Positions 14,069 to 20,107 of a DNA stretch of 20,107 nt are shown here, piece by piece; position 1 is the first letter of the stretch, and each line of letters starts with the position of its first letter. The stretch spans positions 1-20,107 of IMG/VR virus record IMGVR_UViG_3300025132_000412; one strand, written 5' to 3'. The notes under the pieces are model-generated. The model was not told the DNA's origin. It saw only the letters and a list, made by a program, of their open reading frames with translations, and did not search any database. The stretch is from a virus. The translations under genes and the position numbers were made by a program.

Positions 14069-16966
14069 ATGGCTGTAACACAAAATAACTACACAGGGGA
14101 TGGTTCAACCGTCCTCTATAATTTCACATTTCCATATTTAGCGACTACTGATATCAAGGTAAAACTTGATGGAGTCGATACAACTGCATATTCTTTCGCC
14201 AACGCTACAACAGTTCAGATGAACTCAGCTCCAGCAAATGGAGCTAAAGTCATCATCTACAGGAACACCAACAACGATAACAAGAAAGCTACATTCTACC
14301 CTGGTTCATCGATTAAGGCGGAAGACTTAAATAATAACTATGACCAAATTCTTTATGTAGCACAAGAGGTCGATAATAATGCGATGAGCACCTTGGGCGA
14401 TACTGCTATGCAAGGTGACTTCTTAATGGGACCAGGTTTTGGTCTTCAATTTGAAGGGTCAACAGATGATGATAATGAAACAAGATTAGTTGCTGCAGAC
14501 CCCACAGCAGATAGAACTATCACCTTACCTAATGTCACAGGTAACGTTGTTACAACTGGAGATACAGGTACTGTCACAGATGCAATGTTATCTGGAGGTA
14601 CAGCATTAACCAGTGCAGAGAAAACAAAATTAGCTGGCATTGAAACAGGAGCAACAGGTGATCAAACCAATGCTGAAATTAAAGCAGCTGTAGAAGCTGC
14701 GAGTGATTCAAACGTCTTTACAGATGCTGATCATTCAAAACTAAATGCAATAGAAGCTAGTGCAACAGCTGATCAAACAGCTGCAGAGATAAGAACATTA
14801 GTTGGAAATGCTTCTGATTCAAATGTATTTACTGACGCTGACCACACAAAACTTGATGGTATAGCTACATCTGCTAATAACTACACACACCCAAACCATA
14901 GTGGTGAAGTAACATCTACTGCTGATGGTGCTACAGTTATTGCTAGTAATATAGTTGATGAAGATAATTTAAAAATTAGTAATGCTGGAAGCAATGGTCA
15001 ATATCTACAAAAACAATCAGGTAATACTGGGGGTTTAACTTGGGCTGATGGACCAGGAGCAGTAGGTGGTGCAACAGGCGTAGATTTTAATGATGCTGTT
15101 AAAGTTAGACTTGGATCATCAAATGAGCTAGAGCTGTATCATAGTGGTACCAACGCATACATAGTAGATAACGGAGCAGGTGATCTTTGGATTAAAAATA
15201 CTGCTGGTGATGATTTATTTCTGCAGTCTGTAGATGATATACATATAAGACCTCAAAATGGTGAAGATGGGATTAAAGTAATTGGTAACGGTGCCGTAGA
15301 ATTATATTACGACGGTAGTACGACTCCTAAGCTAAAGACGACGAGTATCGGTGTTGAGGTCAATAGCACTGGCACTAGTGCCGTCATGCAAAAATGGATA
15401 TCTAATACAGGGTCAAATGAACGACATGTCGCTTTATATTCACCCGATACTGATGATACTTCTGCTCCATATACATTTTACACTCCTAATTCATTAGCGT
15501 TTAAAGTAGATACAGGTGCTATAGATTTATTAATCCATACGGATGGAAATGTACAAATACCAAACGATACAGGAAAACTACAACTAGGAACTTCACAGGA
15601 TCTACAAATCTACTCAGATGGAAGCAATTCTTGGATAAAACATGATGGAGATGGCTCACTATATATAAATGCTGCTGGAACTAGCGAGGATATCTATATT
15701 CGAGCTGCTGATAATGTTTATATTCAAACTCAAACGAGTGAATCTGCGATAACCGCAGTGGGTGATGGAGGCGTAGACCTTTATTACGACGGTGATCGTA
15801 AATTTAAAACCATCACTTCAGGCGCAGAGGTTGAGTCGTCATCGGGAGATACACAACTAGTCGTACATGCAGAACATGATGACAGTGCTTCTGATGCAAT
15901 ATTTAAAGCCTATACACAAAACAACCAAGCAAATTGTTATTTAATGTTTGGTGATAATGATGATACTTTTGTCGGAGGTTTTAAATATGAAAATAATGGA
16001 GATCAATTAGTTTTTTTTACCAACAATGCTGCTGCTTGGTATATAACTTCAGATGGTCATTTTAGAAATAATAGTGATACACGTAAAATACAGTTTGGAG
16101 CTAGTGAAGATTTTTCTATTTACCACGATGGAAGTCATAGCTACATTGATGAGACAGGTCAAGGTAATCTTTATATCAAATCTTCTGGACTTTGGCTACG
16201 AGATGGTGGTGATGGAGGTATACAGAATTTAGATGGAACAGAGAATCATATCCAGTGGCATGCTAATGGGAATGTAGAACTCTATTACGACGGTGGCACT
16301 CCTAAGCTTCAGACAACTTCGACTGGTGTTTCCATTGCTGGTGATTCATCAATAGATGGAAACTTGGATCTTGGAGGAGGTGTTTTTATAGGAACTGAAA
16401 ATCATTATTTTTATCGAGATAGTGCAAATAGAGTTAGTTTAAGAGTTGGAGATACTAGCGGTACTCATACTTATGGATCATTCGCTAATAGGAGTGGAGT
16501 ATTTGCTGTTGGTTGTCCGAGTGGAGACTTGATCCTAGAAGTAGGTAATGAATCAACTCCTGATCAAGCTATTAAATGCATAAATAATAACGCAGTAGAA
16601 CTTAATTTTGATGGCGCTAAGAAGTTTGAGACGACGAGTCCAGGTGTATCAGTTACAGGAGATATAAGTATTAGCGGCTCTATTGATGAACACGTATATA
16701 ACTGTACTGGAACAGCGTTGGACCCTAGTAACGGGACAATGCAATACAAAACTTTAGGAGCTAATACAACACTTACTGAAAGCATTGCGTCAGGTGAATC
16801 AATGTTATTAATGGTTGCTGATGGTAGTTCTTATACTGTTACTTGGCCGACAATGACTTGGGTTGGTGGTTCTGCACCTACCTTAGCTACAAGTGGTTAT
16901 AGCTGTATAGAGCTTTGGAAGATATCTAGTACTTTATATGGGTGCCATATTGGAGACGTAGCATAA
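14069..16966 (+). CDS. 17: Tail fibre protein, gp17-type N-terminus with cyanophage fibre repeats
   Basis: A 965-residue fibre. Residues 1-110 match the T7 gp17-type tail-attachment domain (MAVTQNNYTGDGST.L..FTFPYL, VIIYRNT, FYPGSSIKAEDLNNNYDQIL). Residues about 187-271 hold 37-residue tandem repeats. From about 346 the shaft is built of degenerate 160-170-residue units starting LGSSNELELYHSG, LGTSQDLQIYSDG and FGASEDFSIYHDG (residues 346, 504, 674). Each ends in VELYYDG..KLKTTS.GV, and a last half-unit lies near 834. The C-terminal 90 residues (WPTMTWVGGSAPTL...IELWKISSTLYGCHIG) resemble the common end of cyanophage fibres. It binds the host surface. The ATG shares its context with the capsid start, and its stop overlaps the next gene. 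Confidence 0.93.
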   Translation: MAVTQNNYTGDGSTVLYNFTFPYLATTDIKVKLDGVDTTAYSFANATTVQMNSAPANGAKVIIYRNTNNDNKKATFYPGSSIKAEDLNNNYDQILYVAQEVDNNAMSTLGDTAMQGDFLMGPGFGLQFEGSTDDDNETRLVAADPTADRTITLPNVTGNVVTTGDTGTVTDAMLSGGTALTSAEKTKLAGIETGATGDQTNAEIKAAVEAASDSNVFTDADHSKLNAIEASATADQTAAEIRTLVGNASDSNVFTDADHTKLDGIATSANNYTHPNHSGEVTSTADGATVIASNIVDEDNLKISNAGSNGQYLQKQSGNTGGLTWADGPGAVGGATGVDFNDAVKVRLGSSNELELYHSGTNAYIVDNGAGDLWIKNTAGDDLFLQSVDDIHIRPQNGEDGIKVIGNGAVELYYDGSTTPKLKTTSIGVEVNSTGTSAVMQKWISNTGSNERHVALYSPDTDDTSAPYTFYTPNSLAFKVDTGAIDLLIHTDGNVQIPNDTGKLQLGTSQDLQIYSDGSNSWIKHDGDGSLYINAAGTSEDIYIRAADNVYIQTQTSESAITAVGDGGVDLYYDGDRKFKTITSGAEVESSSGDTQLVVHAEHDDSASDAIFKAYTQNNQANCYLMFGDNDDTFVGGFKYENNGDQLVFFTNNAAAWYITSDGHFRNNSDTRKIQFGASEDFSIYHDGSHSYIDETGQGNLYIKSSGLWLRDGGDGGIQNLDGTENHIQWHANGNVELYYDGGTPKLQTTSTGVSIAGDSSIDGNLDLGGGVFIGTENHYFYRDSANRVSLRVGDTSGTHTYGSFANRSGVFAVGCPSGDLILEVGNESTPDQAIKCINNNAVELNFDGAKKFETTSPGVSVTGDISISGSIDEHVYNCTGTALDPSNGTMQYKTLGANTTLTESIASGESMLLMVADGSSYTVTWPTMTWVGGSAPTLATSGYSCIELWKISSTLYGCHIGDVA
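14627..14881 (+). repeat. 37-residue (111-base) tandem repeats in the tail fibre
   Basis: Two full copies, 14627-14737 (starting KLAGIETGATGDQT and ending SDSNVFTDADHS) and 14738-14848 (starting KLNAIEASATADQT and ending SDSNVFTDADHT), are followed by a third partial copy, KLDGIATSANN, at 14849-14881. The exact 111-base period with many silent differences points to an old duplication kept for fibre-shaft geometry. Confidence 0.85.
15104..16665 (+). repeat. Degenerate 'LYYDG...TTSxGV' shaft repeats in the tail fibre
   Basis: Three long units begin near 15104, 15578 and 16088, and a half-unit lies near 16570. Each contains L-G/F-G-x-S-x-(D/E)-L/F-x-(I/L)-Y-x-(D/S)-G, then G-x-G-(D/S/N)-L-(W/Y)-I, then V-(E/D)-L-Y/N-Y/F-(Y/D)-D-G followed by a Lys-rich TTS-x-G-V. 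The repeat is clear at protein level and patchy at DNA level, with short conserved stretches such as TATTACGACGGT. Confidence 0.8.
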
Positions 16967-17919
16967 TGAGAAATCATTTTTTAAGAGCTAATGGTGTTCC
17001 CTCTAGTGGCAATACTTTTAATGGAGTTACAACTAATTTAGAAGTTCATTATGACTTTAGTAGAACCGATTGTTGGAACAGAAATCAAAGTACCAATGCT
17101 GCTGATTATACAGTTAATAATTTAGCTAAGGACTATGCCGATGCTTTGTTTAGAGATAGATCAACTGGTGCATTTGAACACGGATCAGCTTCTTCATGTT
17201 GGAGTTTTAATTCTTCGGAAGGAGGAGGCTGTTTACAGACTGTACCTTCTAATCATACTGATAATGTTAATGATGATGCCGCCCTAGTGATCCCAGGTGC
17301 TAGTACAAGCACAAGTGATGATTCCTTTCTTCATGACATGCCTACTGTAAGTTCCACGTCATCTCAAAACCTAATGAACGGTATTGGGACTGGTGCTTTT
17401 ACGATAGAAATGTGGGTACAATTCTATGTAAATCATAGTAATAGTGGTGCGGCAAGAAAAAATTTTTTTATAAAGGGTGTTCATGCAGGTACTAGTATTG
17501 AGAGTTATCATTCGTTTCGTTTTTATGACGCTAATTATTCTGTTTCAGTTCTTAGGGGAGATTTAAGATGGTTAGAAAGAAATGGTACCTCGGGTAATCA
17601 TAGTGCTAGAGCTTTTGTAGAAACGCTCCCAGGCGCACCAGGGAGTGGTGCTGGCTGGTCTGATTGGCTTCATATTGTATTTTCTAGGGAGTCGGGTTCG
17701 TCTGATAATGTAAAACTATATTGTAATAACAGTCTTGAAACAACAGAAACCAATACTAATAATTGGGATTATAATAGCTATGTAAAAGTTTTAGAGGTAG
17801 AAAATTCTATCGACCCTCCTAGAAGGCATGGAATATTTAGGTTTTATAAAGGAAAGGCATTAACATCATCAGAAGTAACAACTAACTGGAACGCACAGAA
17901 ATCACGCTTTGGACATTAA
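16966..17919 (+). CDS. LamG/concanavalin-like adhesin, probable receptor-binding accessory fibre
   Basis: A 317-residue protein. I place the start at ATG 16966, overlapping the fibre stop (TAATG), with GGAG at 16952-16955. An in-frame ATG 24 bases upstream would overlap the fibre further without a better ribosome site. The C-terminal two thirds has the signature of a laminin-G/concanavalin A-like jelly roll: GAFTIEMWVQF (about 143-153), WLHIVFSR (about 234-241), LYCNNS, and the closing FRFYKGKALTSSEVTTNWNAQKSRFG. Such domains bind sugars. Right after the fibre gene it is probably a receptor-binding tip or decoration. The first 120 residues are Asn/Ser/Asp-rich and resemble nothing I know. No signal peptide. 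Confidence 0.78.
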   Translation: MRNHFLRANGVPSSGNTFNGVTTNLEVHYDFSRTDCWNRNQSTNAADYTVNNLAKDYADALFRDRSTGAFEHGSASSCWSFNSSEGGGCLQTVPSNHTDNVNDDAALVIPGASTSTSDDSFLHDMPTVSSTSSQNLMNGIGTGAFTIEMWVQFYVNHSNSGAARKNFFIKGVHAGTSIESYHSFRFYDANYSVSVLRGDLRWLERNGTSGNHSARAFVETLPGAPGSGAGWSDWLHIVFSRESGSSDNVKLYCNNSLETTETNTNNWDYNSYVKVLEVENSIDPPRRHGIFRFYKGKALTSSEVTTNWNAQKSRFGH

Positions 17920-17924
17920 CTAAT

Positions 17925-18359
17925 ATGAAATACGCAATTGTCGATGGAACTACTGTAAAAAGTAGCGGTACCATCTATGAACTCTTTCCACAAACTTCAT
18001 TCCCTCAGTCTGGACCTAATGCATCGTTCATTAGTGATAACAACTTATTGGAAATTACTGAGTGGCTTACATACACTACCCCTTCTCAAAAACTAACTAA
18101 AAACGTTGATGTTTATGTTGATAGCGGTAAGGCTTATAACTGCAAAGTAGAAGCAACTACTACTGAAGAAAGAACAACTCTAATTAATAGTCAATGGTCT
18201 AGCATTAGAGAGCAAAGGGATGAAAAACTACAAGAAACAGATTGGAGAGCTTCTTCTGATCTAACACTTAGTGATGCTTGGAAAACTTATAGACAAGCAC
18301 TAAGAGATATACCAACTCAATCTGATCCATTTAATATCACATGGCCGACAAAACCTTAA
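17925..18359 (+). CDS. Phage tail assembly chaperone-like protein
   Basis: A 144-residue protein. The C-terminal half has the pattern I associate with the Phage_tail_APC family: WSSIREQRDEKLQETDWRASSDL.LSDAWKTYRQALRDIPTQSDPFNITWPTKP (about 92-144), that is, an RD-x-x-L-x-x-(T/S)-DW helix, then W-x-x-YRQ-ALRD-ip and a closing WP. Proteins of this type accompany fibre genes and are thought to help fibre folding or attachment. The N-terminal half (YAIVDGTTV...ELFPQTSFP...ITEWL) looks like a small beta domain. It starts five bases after the adhesin stop without a Shine-Dalgarno. The family call is from memory, and the exact role here is inferred from position. Confidence 0.72.
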   Translation: MKYAIVDGTTVKSSGTIYELFPQTSFPQSGPNASFISDNNLLEITEWLTYTTPSQKLTKNVDVYVDSGKAYNCKVEATTTEERTTLINSQWSSIREQRDEKLQETDWRASSDLTLSDAWKTYRQALRDIPTQSDPFNITWPTKP

Positions 18360-18381
18360 ACAATTTATTCAATAAAACAAA

Positions 18382-18690
18382 ATGGCAACAAAAACTTGGC
18401 AAGTAAATACTCTTCAACGTGAACTAGCTGATGGGTATGTAAATAAAGTTATCTACCGTGTTAATGGTGAAGATGGTACTTATAAATTTAGAGCTACAGG
18501 TGAGGTTGATCTCCCTAAGCCTGATACTCTTGTTCCTTATGCTGACCTTACAGAAGCAACTGTATTAGGTTGGGTTAAGGCAAAACTAGATGCAGATAAC
18601 GCTGGTACTGTAACTGCAATTGAAACAGCTGTAGAGAACGGCGTTAACGAACAAAAAACCCCAACTACAGGTGTCGGCAAACCTTGGTAG
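18382..18690 (+). CDS. Small conserved cyanophage protein (DUF7936-like)
   Basis: A 102-residue protein starting MATKTWQVNTLQRELADGYVNKVIYRVNGEDGTY. Its visible pattern is a beta-rich N-terminal half (VIYRVNGEDGTYKFRATGEVDL), a Pro-rich turn, then the helix YADLTEATVLGWVKAKLD and a tail NEQKTPTTGVGKPW. I remember similar proteins next to fibre genes in many cyanophages, grouped as a domain of unknown function (I believe DUF7936). No enzymatic motif, signal or membrane span. It may be a minor structural or fibre-associated protein. The next gene starts inside its last 20 bases. Confidence 0.68.
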   Translation: MATKTWQVNTLQRELADGYVNKVIYRVNGEDGTYKFRATGEVDLPKPDTLVPYADLTEATVLGWVKAKLDADNAGTVTAIETAVENGVNEQKTPTTGVGKPW

Positions 18691-19072
18691 GATAAGAGTT
18701 CCTACTACTCCTACATCGCTACCCTCGATGCAAATCGAGTTCAAACCACCCACAGCGAGGTTTCCATCTTATAAACCAATGGTTATACCTCCGAGTGATT
18801 TGGAGTCACCAGAGGGAGTAGAAGCTGAAGCAACAGAACAACCAGAACCACCTAAATTACAAATACCTGTATTGGATATTCAAATGCCAATACCTGAGAC
18901 AGCAGTAGTTGTTACAGCTGTTACTACAGCAGTAGTGGCAGTAGCTACTACTTCTATCACTCAGTCTTTATTTGAACCAATTAAAAAGAAAGTACAGAAA
19001 TTCTTACAAGGGAAAATAGATAAATGGAAGCAAAAGCAACAGAAAAACCCAAAGGACTCTTTGGAAAGTTAA
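18671..19072 (+). CDS. Single-span membrane protein with Pro-rich N-terminus and basic tail
   Basis: A 133-residue frame beginning with GTG at 18671, 20 bases inside the previous gene. ATG at 18728 (residue 20) is the alternative start, and neither has a good ribosome site. I prefer GTG because GRIRVP and the Pro-rich run after it read like one continuous coding segment. Residues 11-76 are Pro-rich. Residues about 77-96 (TAVVVTAVTTAVVAVATTSI) are one membrane span. Residues 103-125 are strongly basic (KKKVQKFLQGKIDKWKQKQQK). By the positive-inside rule the N-terminus would face the periplasm. A lysis or envelope role is possible from position, not proven. Confidence 0.62.
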   Translation: MSANLGRIRVPTTPTSLPSMQIEFKPPTARFPSYKPMVIPPSDLESPEGVEAEATEQPEPPKLQIPVLDIQMPIPETAVVVTAVTTAVVAVATTSITQSLFEPIKKKVQKFLQGKIDKWKQKQQKNPKDSLES

Positions 19073-19323
19073 AAGAGAATGTAGACGATCATGAAGAACA
19101 GATGGTAATCCTTGGGGCTATGGTTCGTTTAGGAGTAGTCGTTTGGTCCGGATTTATCATTACTTTAAACTATGTAGAATTACCTATGTTTAGAAAGAGT
19201 CCAGGTGGGGATATTACATTTCCGGCTTCGATTTTTACAGGAGCCCTTGCAACATTTGGTTTGTCTACAGGTAATGGTAATGGTAAAAAGAACGGCAATG
19301 GAGACACTAAAGTAAAACAATGA
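19024..19323 (+). CDS. Two-span membrane protein, candidate class II holin
   Basis: A 99-residue protein overlapping the previous gene by 49 bases, with AAGGGA at 19008-19013 as ribosome site. A charged N-terminus (FGKLKENVDDHEEQ) is followed by a membrane span at about 27-51 (MVILGAMVRLGVVVWSGFIITLNYV), a short loop (ELPMFRKSPGGD) and a second span at about 64-81 (ITFPASIFTGALATFGLS). The tail is Gly/Asn/Lys-rich and hydrophilic. Two spans and this length fit class II holins, and T7 has its holin (gp17.5) in the same place, after the fibre. I recall similar uncharacterised proteins in cyanophages. Holin function is an inference from topology and context. Confidence 0.6.
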   Translation: MEAKATEKPKGLFGKLKENVDDHEEQMVILGAMVRLGVVVWSGFIITLNYVELPMFRKSPGGDITFPASIFTGALATFGLSTGNGNGKKNGNGDTKVKQ

Positions 19324-19691
19324 AAAAATGGATAATACTCTTAGCTCTGTTGTCACCCACAGCAGCAAGAGCAGAATTAGTAACCCCCAATTTCACACAG
19401 GGGTCAATGAATTCCACAACAACAACGACTCAAGAGATCGTCGAAGAAATAACGACGACCACTTATGGGTCTGCATTAAACAAATGGAGTGGCGAAAATA
19501 TCACTCATACATCAGCCTCATCAGGAGGATTAGTAGCTACAGATTCAATATTTACCCTAGATTCGGCTGGAGATCCTTTCTCTCTAGAGATAGTAGAAAG
19601 AGCAGCCAGTCAGGTATTATCAGTAGAAGTAATAGACAGAGAAATAGACGTTACTTCTACTACGGTCTCCTTATCAGTCTTCTCTCAGTAG
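19320..19691 (+). CDS. Small secreted Thr-rich protein of unknown function
   Basis: A 123-residue protein whose ATG overlaps the previous stop (ATGA). Residues 1-18 are a signal peptide (KK, IILLALL, then ARA before Glu19). There is no lipobox Cys, so it is not an obvious Rz1-type lipoprotein. The mature part has a Thr run (NSTTTTTQEIVEEITTTT, about 31-48), then a beta-type region ending DVTSTTVSLSVFSQ. I recall related proteins with the start TPNFTQGSM in cyanophages, all uncharacterised. Its last 70-odd bases also encode the signal peptide of the next gene in another frame. Periplasmic location and a link to envelope disruption are possible. Confidence 0.65.
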   Translation: MKKWIILLALLSPTAARAELVTPNFTQGSMNSTTTTTQEIVEEITTTTYGSALNKWSGENITHTSASSGGLVATDSIFTLDSAGDPFSLEIVERAASQVLSVEVIDREIDVTSTTVSLSVFSQ

Positions 19692-20107
19692 CTCCTGTAA
19701 GAGCTGAAGATGAGACGAATAACGTAAGTAATCCAGTAGCCGCTGCGACGGGAAATGTAACCAACCAAGCGGTGCAATTCCAAAACAATGGAGCACCGTC
19801 AAGACAGCACTACGGACCTAATATTTCGTGTAATGGAAGTACGATGACTTTCTCACCATTCTACATGGGAAATCATACGACTCCATTTGATGAGACTATG
19901 ACTCAACAGACCTATACGGTAGCTGAGAACTGGGGAGGTCAGATAAACTTCATGATCCCTTTAGATCGTGAAGGTTTGAATAGATGTCGCAGTATAGCGG
20001 CAAGACAGGAGGAGAAGATGCGCTTGGACTACGAGTTGGTTCGTGTCCTGAAATGCAGTGAGCTCCAGCAAAAGGGCTTCATGATATTGCCTAATACACG
20101 TGTCTAT
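19616..20107 (+). CDS. Secreted protein with no conventional start near its signal peptide (partial, runs off the window)
   Basis: The frame is open to the window end (164 codons from 19616). A good signal peptide is visible: a basic stretch (NRQRNRRYFYYG), a hydrophobic core (LLISLLSVAP) and VRA before GluAsp. The mature part includes NPVAAATGNVTNQAVQFQNNG, SCNGSTMTFSPFYMGN and a charged helix (RQEEKMRLDYELVRVLKC). No ATG, GTG or TTG lies in frame just before the signal peptide. The nearest rare starts are ATT 19616 and ATC 19619. The nearest ATG (19484) would add about 44 Ser/Arg-rich residues and overlap the previous gene by 208 bases. It probably continues past the right edge. Function unknown; similar proteins occur in cyanophages as I remember. 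Confidence 0.6.
   Translation, partial: MISRSNRQRNRRYFYYGLLISLLSVAPVRAEDETNNVSNPVAAATGNVTNQAVQFQNNGAPSRQHYGPNISCNGSTMTFSPFYMGNHTTPFDETMTQQTYTVAENWGGQINFMIPLDREGLNRCRSIAARQEEKMRLDYELVRVLKCSELQQKGFMILPNTRVY

Noticed and set aside
16942-16965. Earlier in-frame ATG (eight more residues) for the LamG gene
   Set aside because: It would overlap the fibre gene by 25 bases with no better ribosome site. ATG 16966 forms a TAATG overlap with GGAG ten bases upstream.
19484-19615. ATG 19484 as start of the last secreted protein
   Set aside because: It would prepend a Ser/Arg-rich, signal-less stretch that looks like an out-of-frame reading of the upstream gene. Kept only as an alternative in the annotation.
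1-20107. CRISPR arrays, insertion sequences, integrase, attachment sites, photosynthesis genes (psbA, hli) or talC
   Set aside because: None seen. The only repeats are coding repeats in the fibre and gp16-like genes and the paired leader element.

Overview
The window is the late (virion structure) region of a T7-like podovirus, most probably a marine cyanophage (Synechococcus or Prochlorococcus host). Every convincing gene lies on the + strand. The order matches the T7 class III block: major capsid (gp10), tail tubular A and B (gp11, gp12), a small protein at the gp13 position, three internal-core/ejection proteins (gp14, gp15, gp16) and a gp17-type tail fibre. The cyanophage assignment rests on the fibre's 'LYYDG...KL.TTS.GV' repeats, its ElWK-type C-terminus and the run of small genes after it, all of which resemble cyanophage proteins I remember. 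No database search was possible.

Layout. 1-605: the tail end of an upstream gene, a 20-residue mini-ORF, a small secreted outer-membrane-barrel-like protein and a 42-residue acidic ORF, the last two missed or ambiguous at usual length cut-offs. 606-769: a non-coding leader with several hairpins. 770-1894: major capsid, followed at once by a strong intrinsic terminator where T7 has T-phi. 1938-14038: tightly packed gp11 to gp16, with gaps of 0-9 bases and TAATG overlaps. 14069-16966: tail fibre. 16966-17919: a LamG/concanavalin-like adhesin. 17925-20107: a nested set of short genes, namely a tail-assembly-chaperone-like protein, a conserved small protein, two membrane proteins (one with class II holin topology) and two secreted proteins. 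The last runs off the window. Small and large terminase, which follow in T7, would lie beyond the right edge.

How it works together. gp10 forms the shell. gp11 and gp12 build the tail. gp14, gp15 and gp16 form the internal core ejected into the host. gp17 and the LamG protein bind the cell surface. Short membrane genes in the T7 holin position probably take part in lysis. The main regulatory observation is a bipartite element (CTCAGT, 7 bases, AAACATAG) that occurs just before gp10 and just before gp17, exactly where T7 has its phi10 and phi17 promoters. The gp10 copy also resembles the T3 promoter core. Together with the terminator after gp10, this suggests that capsid and fibre are each served by their own phage-polymerase promoter. 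I see no tRNA, CRISPR array, insertion sequence, integrase or host photosynthesis gene here.
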